Shown here: positions 47,839 to 56,042 of the stretch, piece after piece | How the letters are laid out: every line of letters starts with the position of its first letter | How positions within the stretch are numbered: position 1 is the first letter of the stretch | Origin: Metalysinibacillus jejuensis | GTDB taxonomy: Bacteria; Bacillota; Bacilli; Bacillales_A; Planococcaceae | DNA length: 64,000 nt | Assembly: GCF_003057615.1 (NCBI RefSeq) | Contig: NZ_QAFW01000007.1 | Coordinates: 23,408-87,407, forward strand | Reading direction: 5' to 3' | Translations under genes and position numbers: made by a program | The notes under the pieces: model-generated | Database searches by the model: none | What the model was told of the DNA's origin: nothing | What the model saw: the letters and a program-made list of their open reading frames with translations, nothing else

Positions 47839-48954
47839 ATGACAGCAACTAAAGGTTTAGAAGGTATCGTAGCAGCGGAATCTAAAATTAGTTCAATCAT
47901 CGATGATACACTTACTTACGTAGGGTATAACATCGACGATTTAGCAGAAAACGCGTCATTTGAAGAAGTAATTTACTTATTATGGCATACACGTTTACCA
48001 AAAGCGGACGAGCTTGCTGAGTTAAAGCAACAATTAGCGGACAACATGTCAGTAGACAAAGCCGTTATTGACCAGTTCCGTTCATTCCCATTAGATACAG
48101 TACATCCAATGGCAGCACTACGTACAGCAGTATCAGCATTAGGTGTATTTGACGCTGAAGCAGACGATATGAGCCCAGAAGCTAACTACCGAAAAGCAAT
48201 TAAGCTACAAGCTAAAATTGCAACTGTAGTAACAGCTTTCTCTCGTATCCGTAAAGGTTTAGAGCCGGTTGAGCCAAAACCAGAGCTTGGCTATGCAGCT
48301 AACTTCTTATACATGCTAAAAGGCGAAGAGCCAAAAGAAATCGAAATCGAAGCATTCGATAAAGCGTTAGTATTACACGCTGACCATGAGCTAAATGCAT
48401 CAACATTTACAGCACGTGTATGTGTAGCGACATTATCTGACGTATACTCAGGCGTAACAGCAGCAATTGGCGCTCTTAAAGGACCATTACATGGCGGCGC
48501 TAACGAACAAGTTATGAAAATGCTATCGGAGATTGGTTCAATTGATAATGTTGAATCTTACATCCAAGGTAAATTAGACAACAAAGAAAAAATTATGGGC
48601 TTCGGTCACCGCGTATACCGTAAAGGTGATCCACGTGCACCACATTTACGTAAAATGTCAGAAAAGTTAACGAAATTAACAGGTAAACCAGAACTTTACG
48701 ATATGTCAGTTAAAATCCACGACATGATTGTTGAGCAAAAGAAATTACCAGCTAACGTTGACTTCTTCTCAGCATCAGTTTATGACTCATTAGGTATTGA
48801 GCATGACTTATTTACACCGGTATTTGCTGTTTCACGCACATCAGGCTGGGTTGCGCATATCCTTGAGCAATATGCTAACAACCGCTTAATCCGTCCACGT
48901 GCTGAATACGTAGGTCCTGGCATGCAAAAGTACGTTCCAATTGACGAACGCTAA
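47839..48954 (+). CDS. citZ: Citrate synthase
   Basis: 371 residues (B. subtilis CitZ 372). Catalytic residues: His in GPLHGGANEQVM (~220), His in GFGHRVYRKGDPRAPH (~258) and Asp in VDFFSASVYDSLG (~310). HADHELNASTF is also present. It condenses acetyl-CoA and oxaloacetate. First of the citZ-icd-mdh TCA genes. An 89-base gap separates it from icd. Confidence 0.96.
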   Translation: MTATKGLEGIVAAESKISSIIDDTLTYVGYNIDDLAENASFEEVIYLLWHTRLPKADELAELKQQLADNMSVDKAVIDQFRSFPLDTVHPMAALRTAVSALGVFDAEADDMSPEANYRKAIKLQAKIATVVTAFSRIRKGLEPVEPKPELGYAANFLYMLKGEEPKEIEIEAFDKALVLHADHELNASTFTARVCVATLSDVYSGVTAAIGALKGPLHGGANEQVMKMLSEIGSIDNVESYIQGKLDNKEKIMGFGHRVYRKGDPRAPHLRKMSEKLTKLTGKPELYDMSVKIHDMIVEQKKLPANVDFFSASVYDSLGIEHDLFTPVFAVSRTSGWVAHILEQYANNRLIRPRAEYVGPGMQKYVPIDER

Positions 48955-49044
48955 TTTTTAACATAAGGTAGTAGTATAAAGTAGGGCTGTGTTGGAATGT
49001 TAGCACAGTCCTATGATTATGATATTTAGGAGGAAACAATCACA

Positions 49045-50307
49045 ATGACAAACAAAATTGTAGTTGAAAATGGTGTACTTAACGTACCTAACAATCCAGT
49101 AATTCCGTTCATCGAGGGTGACGGTATTGGTCCAGACATTTGGGCAGCAGCTTCACGCGTTATTGACGCAGCAGTAGAAAAAGCTTATAACGGCGAGAAA
49201 AAAATCGAGTGGTTAGAAGTTTTAGCTGGTCAAAAAGCATTCGACAAAACTGGTGAGTGGTTACCACAAGATACACTAGACAAAATCAATGAGTACTTAA
49301 TTGCAATTAAAGGTCCTCTTACTACACCAATCGGTGGCGGTATTCGTTCCCTAAACGTAGCATTACGCCAACAATTAGACTTATACGTATGCCTACGTCC
49401 AGTACGTCACTTCGACGGTGTTCCATCACCAGTTAAACGTCCAGAAGACGTTGAAATGGTTATCTTCCGCGAAAACACTGAAGATATCTACGCTGGTATC
49501 GAGTACGCTGAAGGTTCTCCAGAAGTGAAAAAAGTAATCGACTTCTTACAAGAAGAAATGGGCGTTAAAAACATCCGTTTCCCAGAAACTTCAGGTATCG
49601 GTATTAAGCCAGTATCTAAAGAAGGTACTGAACGTTTAGTACGTTCTGCAATTGACTATGCAATTAAACATAACAAACCTTCTGTAACATTAGTGCATAA
49701 AGGTAACATCATGAAATTCACTGAGGGTGGATTTAAACAATGGGGTTATGATTTAGCTGAACGTGAATATGCAGACAAAGTATTCACTTGGGCACAATAC
49801 GATAAAATTAAAGACGCTGAAGGTGCGGATGCAGCTAACAAAGCACAAGCAGAAGCTGAAGCAGCTGGCAAAATCATCGTAAAAGATTCTATCGCTGATA
49901 TTTTCTTACAACAAATCTTAACTCGCCCTAAAGAGTTCGACGTAGTTGCTACAATGAACTTAAACGGTGACTATATTTCTGACGCACTAGCTGCACAAGT
50001 TGGTGGTATTGGTATCGCTCCAGGTGCTAACATCAACTACGTAACTGGTCATGCGATCTTTGAAGCTACTCACGGTACAGCTCCAAAATACGCAGGTCTT
50101 GATAAAGTAAACCCATCTTCAGTATTACTTTCAGGCGTATTAATGCTTGAGCACTTAGGATGGCAAGAAGCAGCTGACTTAGTAACAGCTTCAGTTGAGA
50201 AAACAATCTCTTCTAAAGTTGTAACATATGACTTCGCTCGTTTAATGGACGGCGCTAAAGAAGTTAAATGTTCTGAGTTCGCTAACGAATTAATTACAAA
50301 CCTTTAA
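49045..50307 (+). CDS. icd: Isocitrate dehydrogenase, NADP-dependent
   Basis: 420 residues (B. subtilis Icd 423). [20 protein letters not shown] holds the substrate-binding Ser/Asn/Arg; other motifs are [38 protein letters not shown] and [16 protein letters not shown]. Lys and Tyr residues at the NADP 2'-phosphate site ([12 protein letters not shown]) fit NADP use. It gives 2-oxoglutarate. AGGAGG ribosome binding site. Confidence 0.96.
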   Translation: MTNKIVVENGVLNVPNNPVIPFIEGDGIGPDIWAAASRVIDAAVEKAYNGEKKIEWLEVLAGQKAFDKTGEWLPQDTLDKINEYLIAIKGPLTTPIGGGIRSLNVALRQQLDLYVCLRPVRHFDGVPSPVKRPEDVEMVIFRENTEDIYAGIEYAEGSPEVKKVIDFLQEEMGVKNIRFPETSGIGIKPVSKEGTERLVRSAIDYAIKHNKPSVTLVHKGNIMKFTEGGFKQWGYDLAEREYADKVFTWAQYDKIKDAEGADAANKAQAEAEAAGKIIVKDSIADIFLQQILTRPKEFDVVATMNLNGDYISDALAAQVGGIGIAPGANINYVTGHAIFEATHGTAPKYAGLDKVNPSSVLLSGVLMLEHLGWQEAADLVTASVEKTISSKVVTYDFARLMDGAKEVKCSEFANELITNL

Positions 50308-50312
50308 TTTTT

Positions 50313-50351
50313 AAAAAAGGGAGAGAGAATTTTATTCTCCTCCCTTTTTTT
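50313..50351 (+). terminator. Terminator between icd and mdh
   Basis: The stem AAAAAGGGAG-AGAGAAT/ATTCTC-CTCCCTTTTT with a small loop and Ts. mdh may need readthrough or its own promoter. Confidence 0.75.
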
Positions 50352-50378
50352 ACATAATACGAAATGGAGATGACGATA

Positions 50379-51317
50379 ATGACTTTACAACGTAAAAAAA
50401 TCTCAGTTATTGGTAGTGGTTACACAGGTGCAACAGCGGCGTTTTTGGCAGCACAAAAAGAGTTAGGCGATGTTGTAATCGTTGATATTCCTGATGCGGA
50501 AAACCCAACAAAAGGTAAAGCTCTAGATATGTGGCAAGCTGCTCCAGTACAAGGGTTTGATTCTTATGTAACAGGTACTGCTGATTATGCACAAACTAAA
50601 GATTCAGATGTTGTATTAATCACAGCAGGTGTAGCGCGTAAACCAGGTATGACACGCGATGATCTTGTACAAATTAATCAAAAAGTTATGAAAAGTGTCT
50701 CACATGAAATCGCGAAATATTCACCAAATGCTACAGTAATTGTTTTAACAAATCCTGTAGATGCCATGACATATACTGTATATAAAGAAACAGGCTTCCC
50801 TAAAAATCGTGTAATTGGTCAATCTGGTGTGCTTGATACAGCTCGTTTCCGTGCGTTTATCGCTGAAGAATTAAATGTTTCTGTAAAAGATATTACGGGC
50901 TTTGTATTAGGAGGCCATGGCGACACTATGGTGCCATTAACACGCTATTCATTTGCGGGCGGTATTCCGCTAACTTCTTTAATTTCACCGGAGCGCTTAG
51001 AAGAAATTGTTGACCGCACACGCAAGGGCGGTGCAGAAATTGTTAACTTACTTGGCAATGGCTCAGCGTACTATGCACCAGCTGCTGCTATGGTAGAAAT
51101 GGCAGAAGCTATTTTGAAAGACCAAAAACGCATTTTACCTTCCATTGCTTATTTAGAAGGGGAATATGGCTACGAAGATTTATACTTAGGTGTACCTACG
51201 CTACTAGGGGCAAACGGTATAGAGAAAATTTTTGAATTAGCATTAACAGATGAAGAAAAAGCGGCACTGGATGCTTCAGCAGAAGCTGTACGTGCTGTAA
51301 AAGATATTTTAGTTTAA
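50379..51317 (+). CDS. mdh: Malate dehydrogenase
   Basis: 312 residues, identical to B. subtilis Mdh. NAD motif [55 protein letters not shown] and catalytic His in [14 protein letters not shown] (~180). LDH-like MDH. ATG 50379 has GGAGATG upstream; an in-frame ATG five codons earlier lies before this site. Completes the citZ-icd-mdh group ahead of phoPR. Confidence 0.96.
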   Translation: MTLQRKKISVIGSGYTGATAAFLAAQKELGDVVIVDIPDAENPTKGKALDMWQAAPVQGFDSYVTGTADYAQTKDSDVVLITAGVARKPGMTRDDLVQINQKVMKSVSHEIAKYSPNATVIVLTNPVDAMTYTVYKETGFPKNRVIGQSGVLDTARFRAFIAEELNVSVKDITGFVLGGHGDTMVPLTRYSFAGGIPLTSLISPERLEEIVDRTRKGGAEIVNLLGNGSAYYAPAAAMVEMAEAILKDQKRILPSIAYLEGEYGYEDLYLGVPTLLGANGIEKIFELALTDEEKAALDASAEAVRAVKDILV

Positions 51318-51338
51318 TTTATAAAATATAGAAATTGC

Positions 51339-51387
51339 ACTACGCGCTAATTTGTCGTAATTTTAACAATTAGCACGTAGTTTTTTT
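51339..51387 (+). terminator. Terminator after mdh
   Basis: The stem ACTACG-GCTAATT/AATTAGC-CGTAGT around a 15-base loop is followed by seven Ts. Confidence 0.75.
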
Positions 51388-51445
51388 ATTGGAAAATAAT
51401 AAATGTAGCAAATGAAGTATTACTATTCACTTTATTTAAACTTAT

Positions 51446-51519
51446 TTGTACTTTAGGTAAAACATTGTTATTCTTATTGTAAAGATTGTGTCGCTTATTT
51501 GAAATGGGGGTTTCAAATA
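51446..51519 (+). promoter_or_regulatory. Probable phoPR promoter and leader hairpin
   Basis: TTGTAC (51446-51451) and TATTCT (51469-51474) have a 17-base spacer. Downstream a perfect 9-bp inverted repeat TATTTGAAA/TTTCAAATA (51496-51504 with 51511-51519) with loop TGGGGG stands just before the GGAGG of phoP. No clear tandem PhoP boxes were found. Confidence 0.45.
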
Positions 51520-51539
51520 GAGAACGGAGGCAATACGAA

Positions 51540-52247
51540 ATGAAGAAAATTTTAGTAGTTGAAGATGAGTTATCCATTGCAACTTTATTGAAGTACAATT
51601 TAGAACAGGCAGGTTTTGCTGTCGAAACCGCAAATGACGGACAAGCAGGTTTTGATAAAGCGTTAGCGATTGAGCCTGATTTAATATTGCTCGACTTAAT
51701 GTTACCTAAGTTAGACGGTATGGAAATGTGTAAACTATTACGCCAGCAAAAAATGAATACACCAATTATTATGTTGACGGCTAGAGACGATGAGTTTGAT
51801 AAAGTGCTAGGCCTAGAATTAGGCGCAGATGATTATATGACAAAGCCTTTTAGTCCACGGGAAGTAATCGCGCGTGTAAAGGCTGTCTTGCGTCGTTTTG
51901 CACCTACTATTATAGAGCCTAGTGAGCCTAAAGAACGTGTATATGAGTTTGGCGAGCTCAAAGTGTATCCAGAGCGCTTTGAAGTTTTTATGGGTGATAA
52001 TGCATTGGAGTTTACACCGAAAGAGTTTGAGTTACTTCTTTATTTATTAGAAAACAAAAATCGTGTCTTAACACGAGATCAATTACTAAGCGCTGTATGG
52101 AACTATGATTTTGCAGGCGATACACGCATTGTAGATGTGCATATTAGTCATTTGCGCGATAAAATTGAAGAAAATAGCCGTAAACCAATGTTTATTAAAA
52201 CGATTCGTGGCTTAGGTTACAAGTTTGAGGAGCCGCGTAGCCTATGA
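51540..52247 (+). CDS. phoP: PhoP, OmpR-family phosphate response regulator
   Basis: 235 residues (B. subtilis PhoP 240). Receiver domain with VVEDELS, phospho-acceptor Asp in LILLDLMLPKLDG (~52), Thr in IIMLTARDD and Lys in DDYMTKPFSPRE; then a winged-helix domain (~135-232, LEFTPKEFELLLYLLENKNR). The ATG at 51540 follows GGAGG by nine bases. It overlaps phoR by four bases. Position after mdh and before polA is that of phoPR in B. subtilis, which supports the name over WalR. Confidence 0.92.
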   Translation: MKKILVVEDELSIATLLKYNLEQAGFAVETANDGQAGFDKALAIEPDLILLDLMLPKLDGMEMCKLLRQQKMNTPIIMLTARDDEFDKVLGLELGADDYMTKPFSPREVIARVKAVLRRFAPTIIEPSEPKERVYEFGELKVYPERFEVFMGDNALEFTPKEFELLLYLLENKNRVLTRDQLLSAVWNYDFAGDTRIVDVHISHLRDKIEENSRKPMFIKTIRGLGYKFEEPRSL

Positions 52248-53776
52248 AGTCTACGGGTAATCATATTTATGCCACGTTAATGCTGTTTATTGGCATTATG
52301 TTAGCTGTCCTCGGTTTAATAATCGGACAGCTTTTTCCTGTTTATATGAAACAATTTAACGAGGAAAATAACCGCTACCACGTTAAAGAAGTAGAGCGTA
52401 TTACAACGGACTGGGACTTAACTGCAACGCAGCGAGCTCAATTAGCAATTACTGTTAATCCGGAAGATGAAGCGAGCCGTATTGAAAAAGTAGCGAAGCA
52501 ACATATCGTAGCCGTTTTTATTATTTTAGCTGCGGGCTTTATTTTTATTATATTTATTGCACGTAAAGTAATTACAAAATATACAGAGCCTATAGATGCA
52601 GCGATAGCTATGGCGCAACAATTAGCTAAAGGAAATTATAGAGCACGTACTTATGAAGATAAGTACGATGCTAATTTACCGCTAAGCAATAATCTTAATA
52701 TGCTTGCGCGCAATTTACAGGAACTAACGACTACACGCAAAGTAGAAGAAGAGCGATTAAAAACATTAATTGAAAATATGGGCAGCTCTTTAATGATGAT
52801 TGACAGAGAAGGTAATATTACAATTGTCAATGGTGTTTTTTTAGCGCGCTTTTCTTTGGCGATAGAAGATGTACAGGACCGTGTATTTCGCACTGTAGGT
52901 TTACCACAAACGGTAACGGATTTTATCGATCACGTATTTTTAACAGAAATGCCTTATCGTAAGCAAATTCAAGTGACGTTTGGTACGGAAACACGCCATC
53001 ATGAAGCATATGGGGCTCCTGTCATTGGTGACCATGGGCGTTGGTTAGGCGTTGTCATTGTACTGCATGATATTACCGATTTAATTCGTTTAGAACAAGT
53101 ACGTAAAGATTTTGTAGCAAATGTTTCGCATGAGTTGCGCACACCGATTACGTCGATTAAAGGCTTTTCAGAAACATTGCTAGATGGCGCTTATAAAGAT
53201 GAGGCGATGTCGCTAGCCTTTTTAGAAATTATTCATAAAGAAAGTAACCGACTACAAATGTTAGTACAAGACTTATTAGAGCTTTCTAAAATTGAACAAC
53301 AAAGCTATACGATCACGTTAATGCCGACAAGTATGCGCGAAATTGTTATGCGAGGGGCAGAGCTTACAGCGCAACGTTTAGAAGATAAAAACATGGCATT
53401 TCACGTTGATATTGACCATGATATTATCGTGAATGGCGATGCCAATCGTTTAATGCAAGTCGTTACGAATTTAATTACGAATGCCATTAACTATTCACCA
53501 GAAGATACGACCGTAACGATTCGTTTATCTGAAAATGAAACATATGGCATACTTGAGATAGAGGATGAGGGCATTGGTATTGAAGAAAAAGAAATCCCGC
53601 GTTTATTTGAACGCTTTTACCGTGTAGATAGAGCGCGCAGTCGTAACTCGGGTGGTACAGGTTTAGGGCTTGCGATTGTTAAACATTTTGTTGAAGCGCA
53701 TCATGGGAAAATAGCGGTAAAAAGTGAAGTAGGGCAAGGGACGAAGATGATTGTCTATATTCCTAAAGCAACTTAA
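52244..53776 (+). CDS. phoR: PhoR-like sensor histidine kinase with a small extracellular region
   Basis: 510 residues, against 579 in B. subtilis PhoR. Two membrane helices (~9-33 and ~88-108) enclose only about 54 external residues, too few for the usual extracytoplasmic sensor domain. HAMP (~110-162), PAS (~170-280, DREGNITIVNGVFLARF), HisKA with His296 in ANVSHELRTPITS and HATPase_c (TNAINYSPED, DEGIGIEEKEIPRLFERFYR, GGTGLGLAIVKH) are intact. It should autophosphorylate and pass phosphate to PhoP. Signal input probably comes through the membrane or PAS domain. Confidence 0.9.
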   Translation: MKSTGNHIYATLMLFIGIMLAVLGLIIGQLFPVYMKQFNEENNRYHVKEVERITTDWDLTATQRAQLAITVNPEDEASRIEKVAKQHIVAVFIILAAGFIFIIFIARKVITKYTEPIDAAIAMAQQLAKGNYRARTYEDKYDANLPLSNNLNMLARNLQELTTTRKVEEERLKTLIENMGSSLMMIDREGNITIVNGVFLARFSLAIEDVQDRVFRTVGLPQTVTDFIDHVFLTEMPYRKQIQVTFGTETRHHEAYGAPVIGDHGRWLGVVIVLHDITDLIRLEQVRKDFVANVSHELRTPITSIKGFSETLLDGAYKDEAMSLAFLEIIHKESNRLQMLVQDLLELSKIEQQSYTITLMPTSMREIVMRGAELTAQRLEDKNMAFHVDIDHDIIVNGDANRLMQVVTNLITNAINYSPEDTTVTIRLSENETYGILEIEDEGIGIEEKEIPRLFERFYRVDRARSRNSGGTGLGLAIVKHFVEAHHGKIAVKSEVGQGTKMIVYIPKAT

Positions 53777-54023
53777 CAAAACATTTACAAAGTAAGGGCG
53801 TTAGTTTAACAAATAGGAGCTATAGTAGTAATTGTAGAAACCCCCTACTTGTTAAGCAGACGCAAACTGCTTTGAGTTCATGTGAGCTCACCACTTTGTC
53901 TTAATTTCTTTTCTAGCCTTTACTTATGGTAGTAGCCATAGGTAAAGGTCTTTTTTTTGAAACTTTTTAGTGAGATAAAGCGTAAACAAGATAAATGTAA
54001 AAGATTTTAGTAGGAGGGGTAAG
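53777..54023 (+). other. Intergenic region phoR-hflK with terminator
   Basis: No gene is seen. A rho-independent terminator lies at 53915-53958 (stem CCTTTAC-TATGG/CCATA-GTAAAGG and eight Ts), about 140 bases beyond the phoR stop. The hflK promoter is expected in the last 65 bases, but no good -35/-10 pair was identified. Confidence 0.6.
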
Positions 54024-54980
54024 ATGAGTGTTAAACGTGGATTAATGTTAGTGGTACTAACTATGGTTGCCGTACTAGGTTTACTAACAGTAATTACTTC
54101 CTGGTACACTGTAGACGAGTCAGAACAAGCAGTAGTCATTACATTCGGTAAGGCGACAGCTACAGTGACAGAATCAGGGCTACATTTTAAAATGCCGTGG
54201 CCAATTCAACAAGTTGAAGTATTATCTAAAGAAACATTTAGTTTAAACTTTGGCTATAAAGAAAGTGATTTAAAGAAATTAGAAAAAGCACCTACCGCAT
54301 TAGAAACAAAAATGATTACCGGGGATGAATATATCGTACTTACAAATTTAGTCGTACAATGGAAAATTACAGACCCTGTAAAATATTTATTTGATTCGGA
54401 AAATCCAAAAGAAATTTTGCATAGTGCTACTTCAAGTGCCATCCGTTCAATTATAGGAAGTTCAACAATTGATGCTGCGCTTACTGAAGGCAAGGCTGAT
54501 ATCGAAGCGGATACACGTGATTTACTTGTAAAATTAATGGATCGCTACAATATCGGTATTGGTATTTTAGGCGTCAAGCTGCAAGAGATTGAATTACCGA
54601 ATGAAGAAGTACGGGCCGCTTTTACAGCAGTGACGGATGCGCGTGAAACAAAATCTACAAAAACAAACGAAGCGAACAAGTATAAAAACCAACGTTCAAG
54701 TGAAGCAGAAGGTGAAAAAGATGCAATTATTTCTAAAGCAGAAGGCGCTAAAACGGCACGTATCGAGCAAGCAGAAGGTGACGTGGCCGTATTTAATAAA
54801 CTATATGCGCAGTATAGAGGTAATCAACAAATTACACGTGAGCGTTTAATTATTGAAACATTAGAAAGTGTATTGCCTAAAGCTAAAATTTATATTATGA
54901 ATGATGACGGCAATACGATGAAGTATCTTCCTCTTCAAATGATGCAACAGGAGGGTGAGAAAAATGACGAAAAAAAATGA
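54024..54980 (+). CDS. hflK: HflK, FtsH-modulating SPFH membrane protein
   Basis: 318 residues. N-terminal membrane helix (~7-27) followed directly by the SPFH/band-7 domain (VDESEQAVVITFGKATATVT, GLHFKMPWPIQQVE) and a coiled-coil (~205-260, ETKSTKTNEANKYKN, SEAEGEKDAIISKAEGAK). The end TRERLIIETLESVLPKAKIY is typical of HflK. HflK and HflC form a large cage around FtsH and curb its proteolysis. This form lacks the Gly-rich N-terminal region of the E. coli protein. AGGAGGGG ribosome binding site. Not at this place in B. subtilis. Confidence 0.9.
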   Translation: MSVKRGLMLVVLTMVAVLGLLTVITSWYTVDESEQAVVITFGKATATVTESGLHFKMPWPIQQVEVLSKETFSLNFGYKESDLKKLEKAPTALETKMITGDEYIVLTNLVVQWKITDPVKYLFDSENPKEILHSATSSAIRSIIGSSTIDAALTEGKADIEADTRDLLVKLMDRYNIGIGILGVKLQEIELPNEEVRAAFTAVTDARETKSTKTNEANKYKNQRSSEAEGEKDAIISKAEGAKTARIEQAEGDVAVFNKLYAQYRGNQQITRERLIIETLESVLPKAKIYIMNDDGNTMKYLPLQMMQQEGEKNDEKK

Positions 54981-55956
54981 TGATGTAAAAAAAGTGTTGG
55001 ATTTTTTAAAAGGCCAACCGAAAAAAGACGCACCCTCAACGACGGTTCCCATTCCACCAAAAGCGCCTTTTACAGTGAAGCAGTGGGTACCTCTCACTTT
55101 AGTGCTAACCGCCTTATTTGCAAGTATTGTTATTGCTTTTACTAATATTTATATCGTAAAAGAAAATGAATATAAAATTGTACGGCAATTTGGTGAAGTC
55201 GTAAAGTATGAAAATAAGCCAGGGCTCTATTTTAAAATACCGTTTATTCAAAGTATTACAACGCTTCCTAGCAATCAGCAAATGTATGATAGCTTAGAGG
55301 AAGAAATGAATACTAAAGATAAAAAGCGTATTATTATTGATAATTATGCGGTTTGGCGTATTACAGATCCAAAAGCGCTTATTACAAACGCGGGGACAAT
55401 TGCTAATGTGGAGCGTCGCATGGAGGAGTTTATTTATTCTGTGGTGCGTAACGACGTAGGGCAGCTTGATTACGGTGAAATTATTAGTGATGATGAGTCG
55501 TCACGCGGGGGCATTAATGACCGTGTTACTAAAAAGGTCAATGAATTACTAGCGCAAGATAACTATGGTATTGAAGTTGTAGACGTACGTATTCGTCGCA
55601 CAGATTTACCGAAAGAAAATGAACAATCCATCTATACGCGTATGATTTCAGAGCGACAATCGACGGCACAGCGTTATTTATCAGAAGGTGACGCAGCGAA
55701 GCGTCGAATTGAAGCGCAAACAGATCGTGAAGTACAAGAGCTATTAGCGAAGGCAAATAAAGAAGCGGCGCTTATTATTGCGCAAGGGGAAGAAGAAGCA
55801 GCTAAAATTTACAATGAAGCTTTTTCTAAAGATCCCGCGTTTTATTCTTTATATCGTACGCTTGAATCGTATAAGAAAACAGTAGGTGAAGATACGATGA
55901 TTATTTTACCGGCCGATTCACCGTATGCTAAAATGTTGACAGGTCAAATAAAATAA
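54964..55956 (+). CDS. hflC: HflC, FtsH-modulating SPFH membrane protein
   Basis: 330 residues. A cytoplasmic N-terminal segment of about 45 residues, Lys- and Pro-rich, precedes one membrane helix (~45-65) and the SPFH domain (VKENEYKIVRQFGEV, GLYFKIPFIQSIT). The HflC-type end YNEAFSKDPAFYSLYRTLES is clear. ATG at 54964 has AGGAGGG eight bases upstream; a GTG three codons earlier is part of that site. Overlaps hflK by 17 bases, so the pair is translationally coupled. The long N-terminal extension is unusual beside E. coli HflC. Confidence 0.9.
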   Translation: MTKKNDDVKKVLDFLKGQPKKDAPSTTVPIPPKAPFTVKQWVPLTLVLTALFASIVIAFTNIYIVKENEYKIVRQFGEVVKYENKPGLYFKIPFIQSITTLPSNQQMYDSLEEEMNTKDKKRIIIDNYAVWRITDPKALITNAGTIANVERRMEEFIYSVVRNDVGQLDYGEIISDDESSRGGINDRVTKKVNELLAQDNYGIEVVDVRIRRTDLPKENEQSIYTRMISERQSTAQRYLSEGDAAKRRIEAQTDREVQELLAKANKEAALIIAQGEEEAAKIYNEAFSKDPAFYSLYRTLESYKKTVGEDTMIILPADSPYAKMLTGQIK

Positions 55957-55963
55957 CAAACGC

Positions 55964-56016
55964 AGTCTCTTTTCTTTTCGCCATGTGGACATGGTAAAAT
56001 AGAAAAGAGACTTTTT
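55964..56016 (+). terminator. Terminator after hflC
   Basis: The outer stem AGTCTCTTTTCT/AGAAAAGAGACT holds an inner CCATGT/ACATGG hairpin, then Ts. polA starts 27 bases later and must have a promoter within or beyond it, or be transcribed by readthrough. Confidence 0.8.
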
Positions 56017-56042
56017 ACTATATAAAAGGACGTGGCCCTTAC

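Noticed and set aside
53777..53914. PhoP boxes or a small RNA downstream of phoR
   Set aside because: Single TTTACA and TTAACA sequences occur but not as properly spaced tandem repeats. The terminator at 53915-53958 is explained as the phoR terminator.
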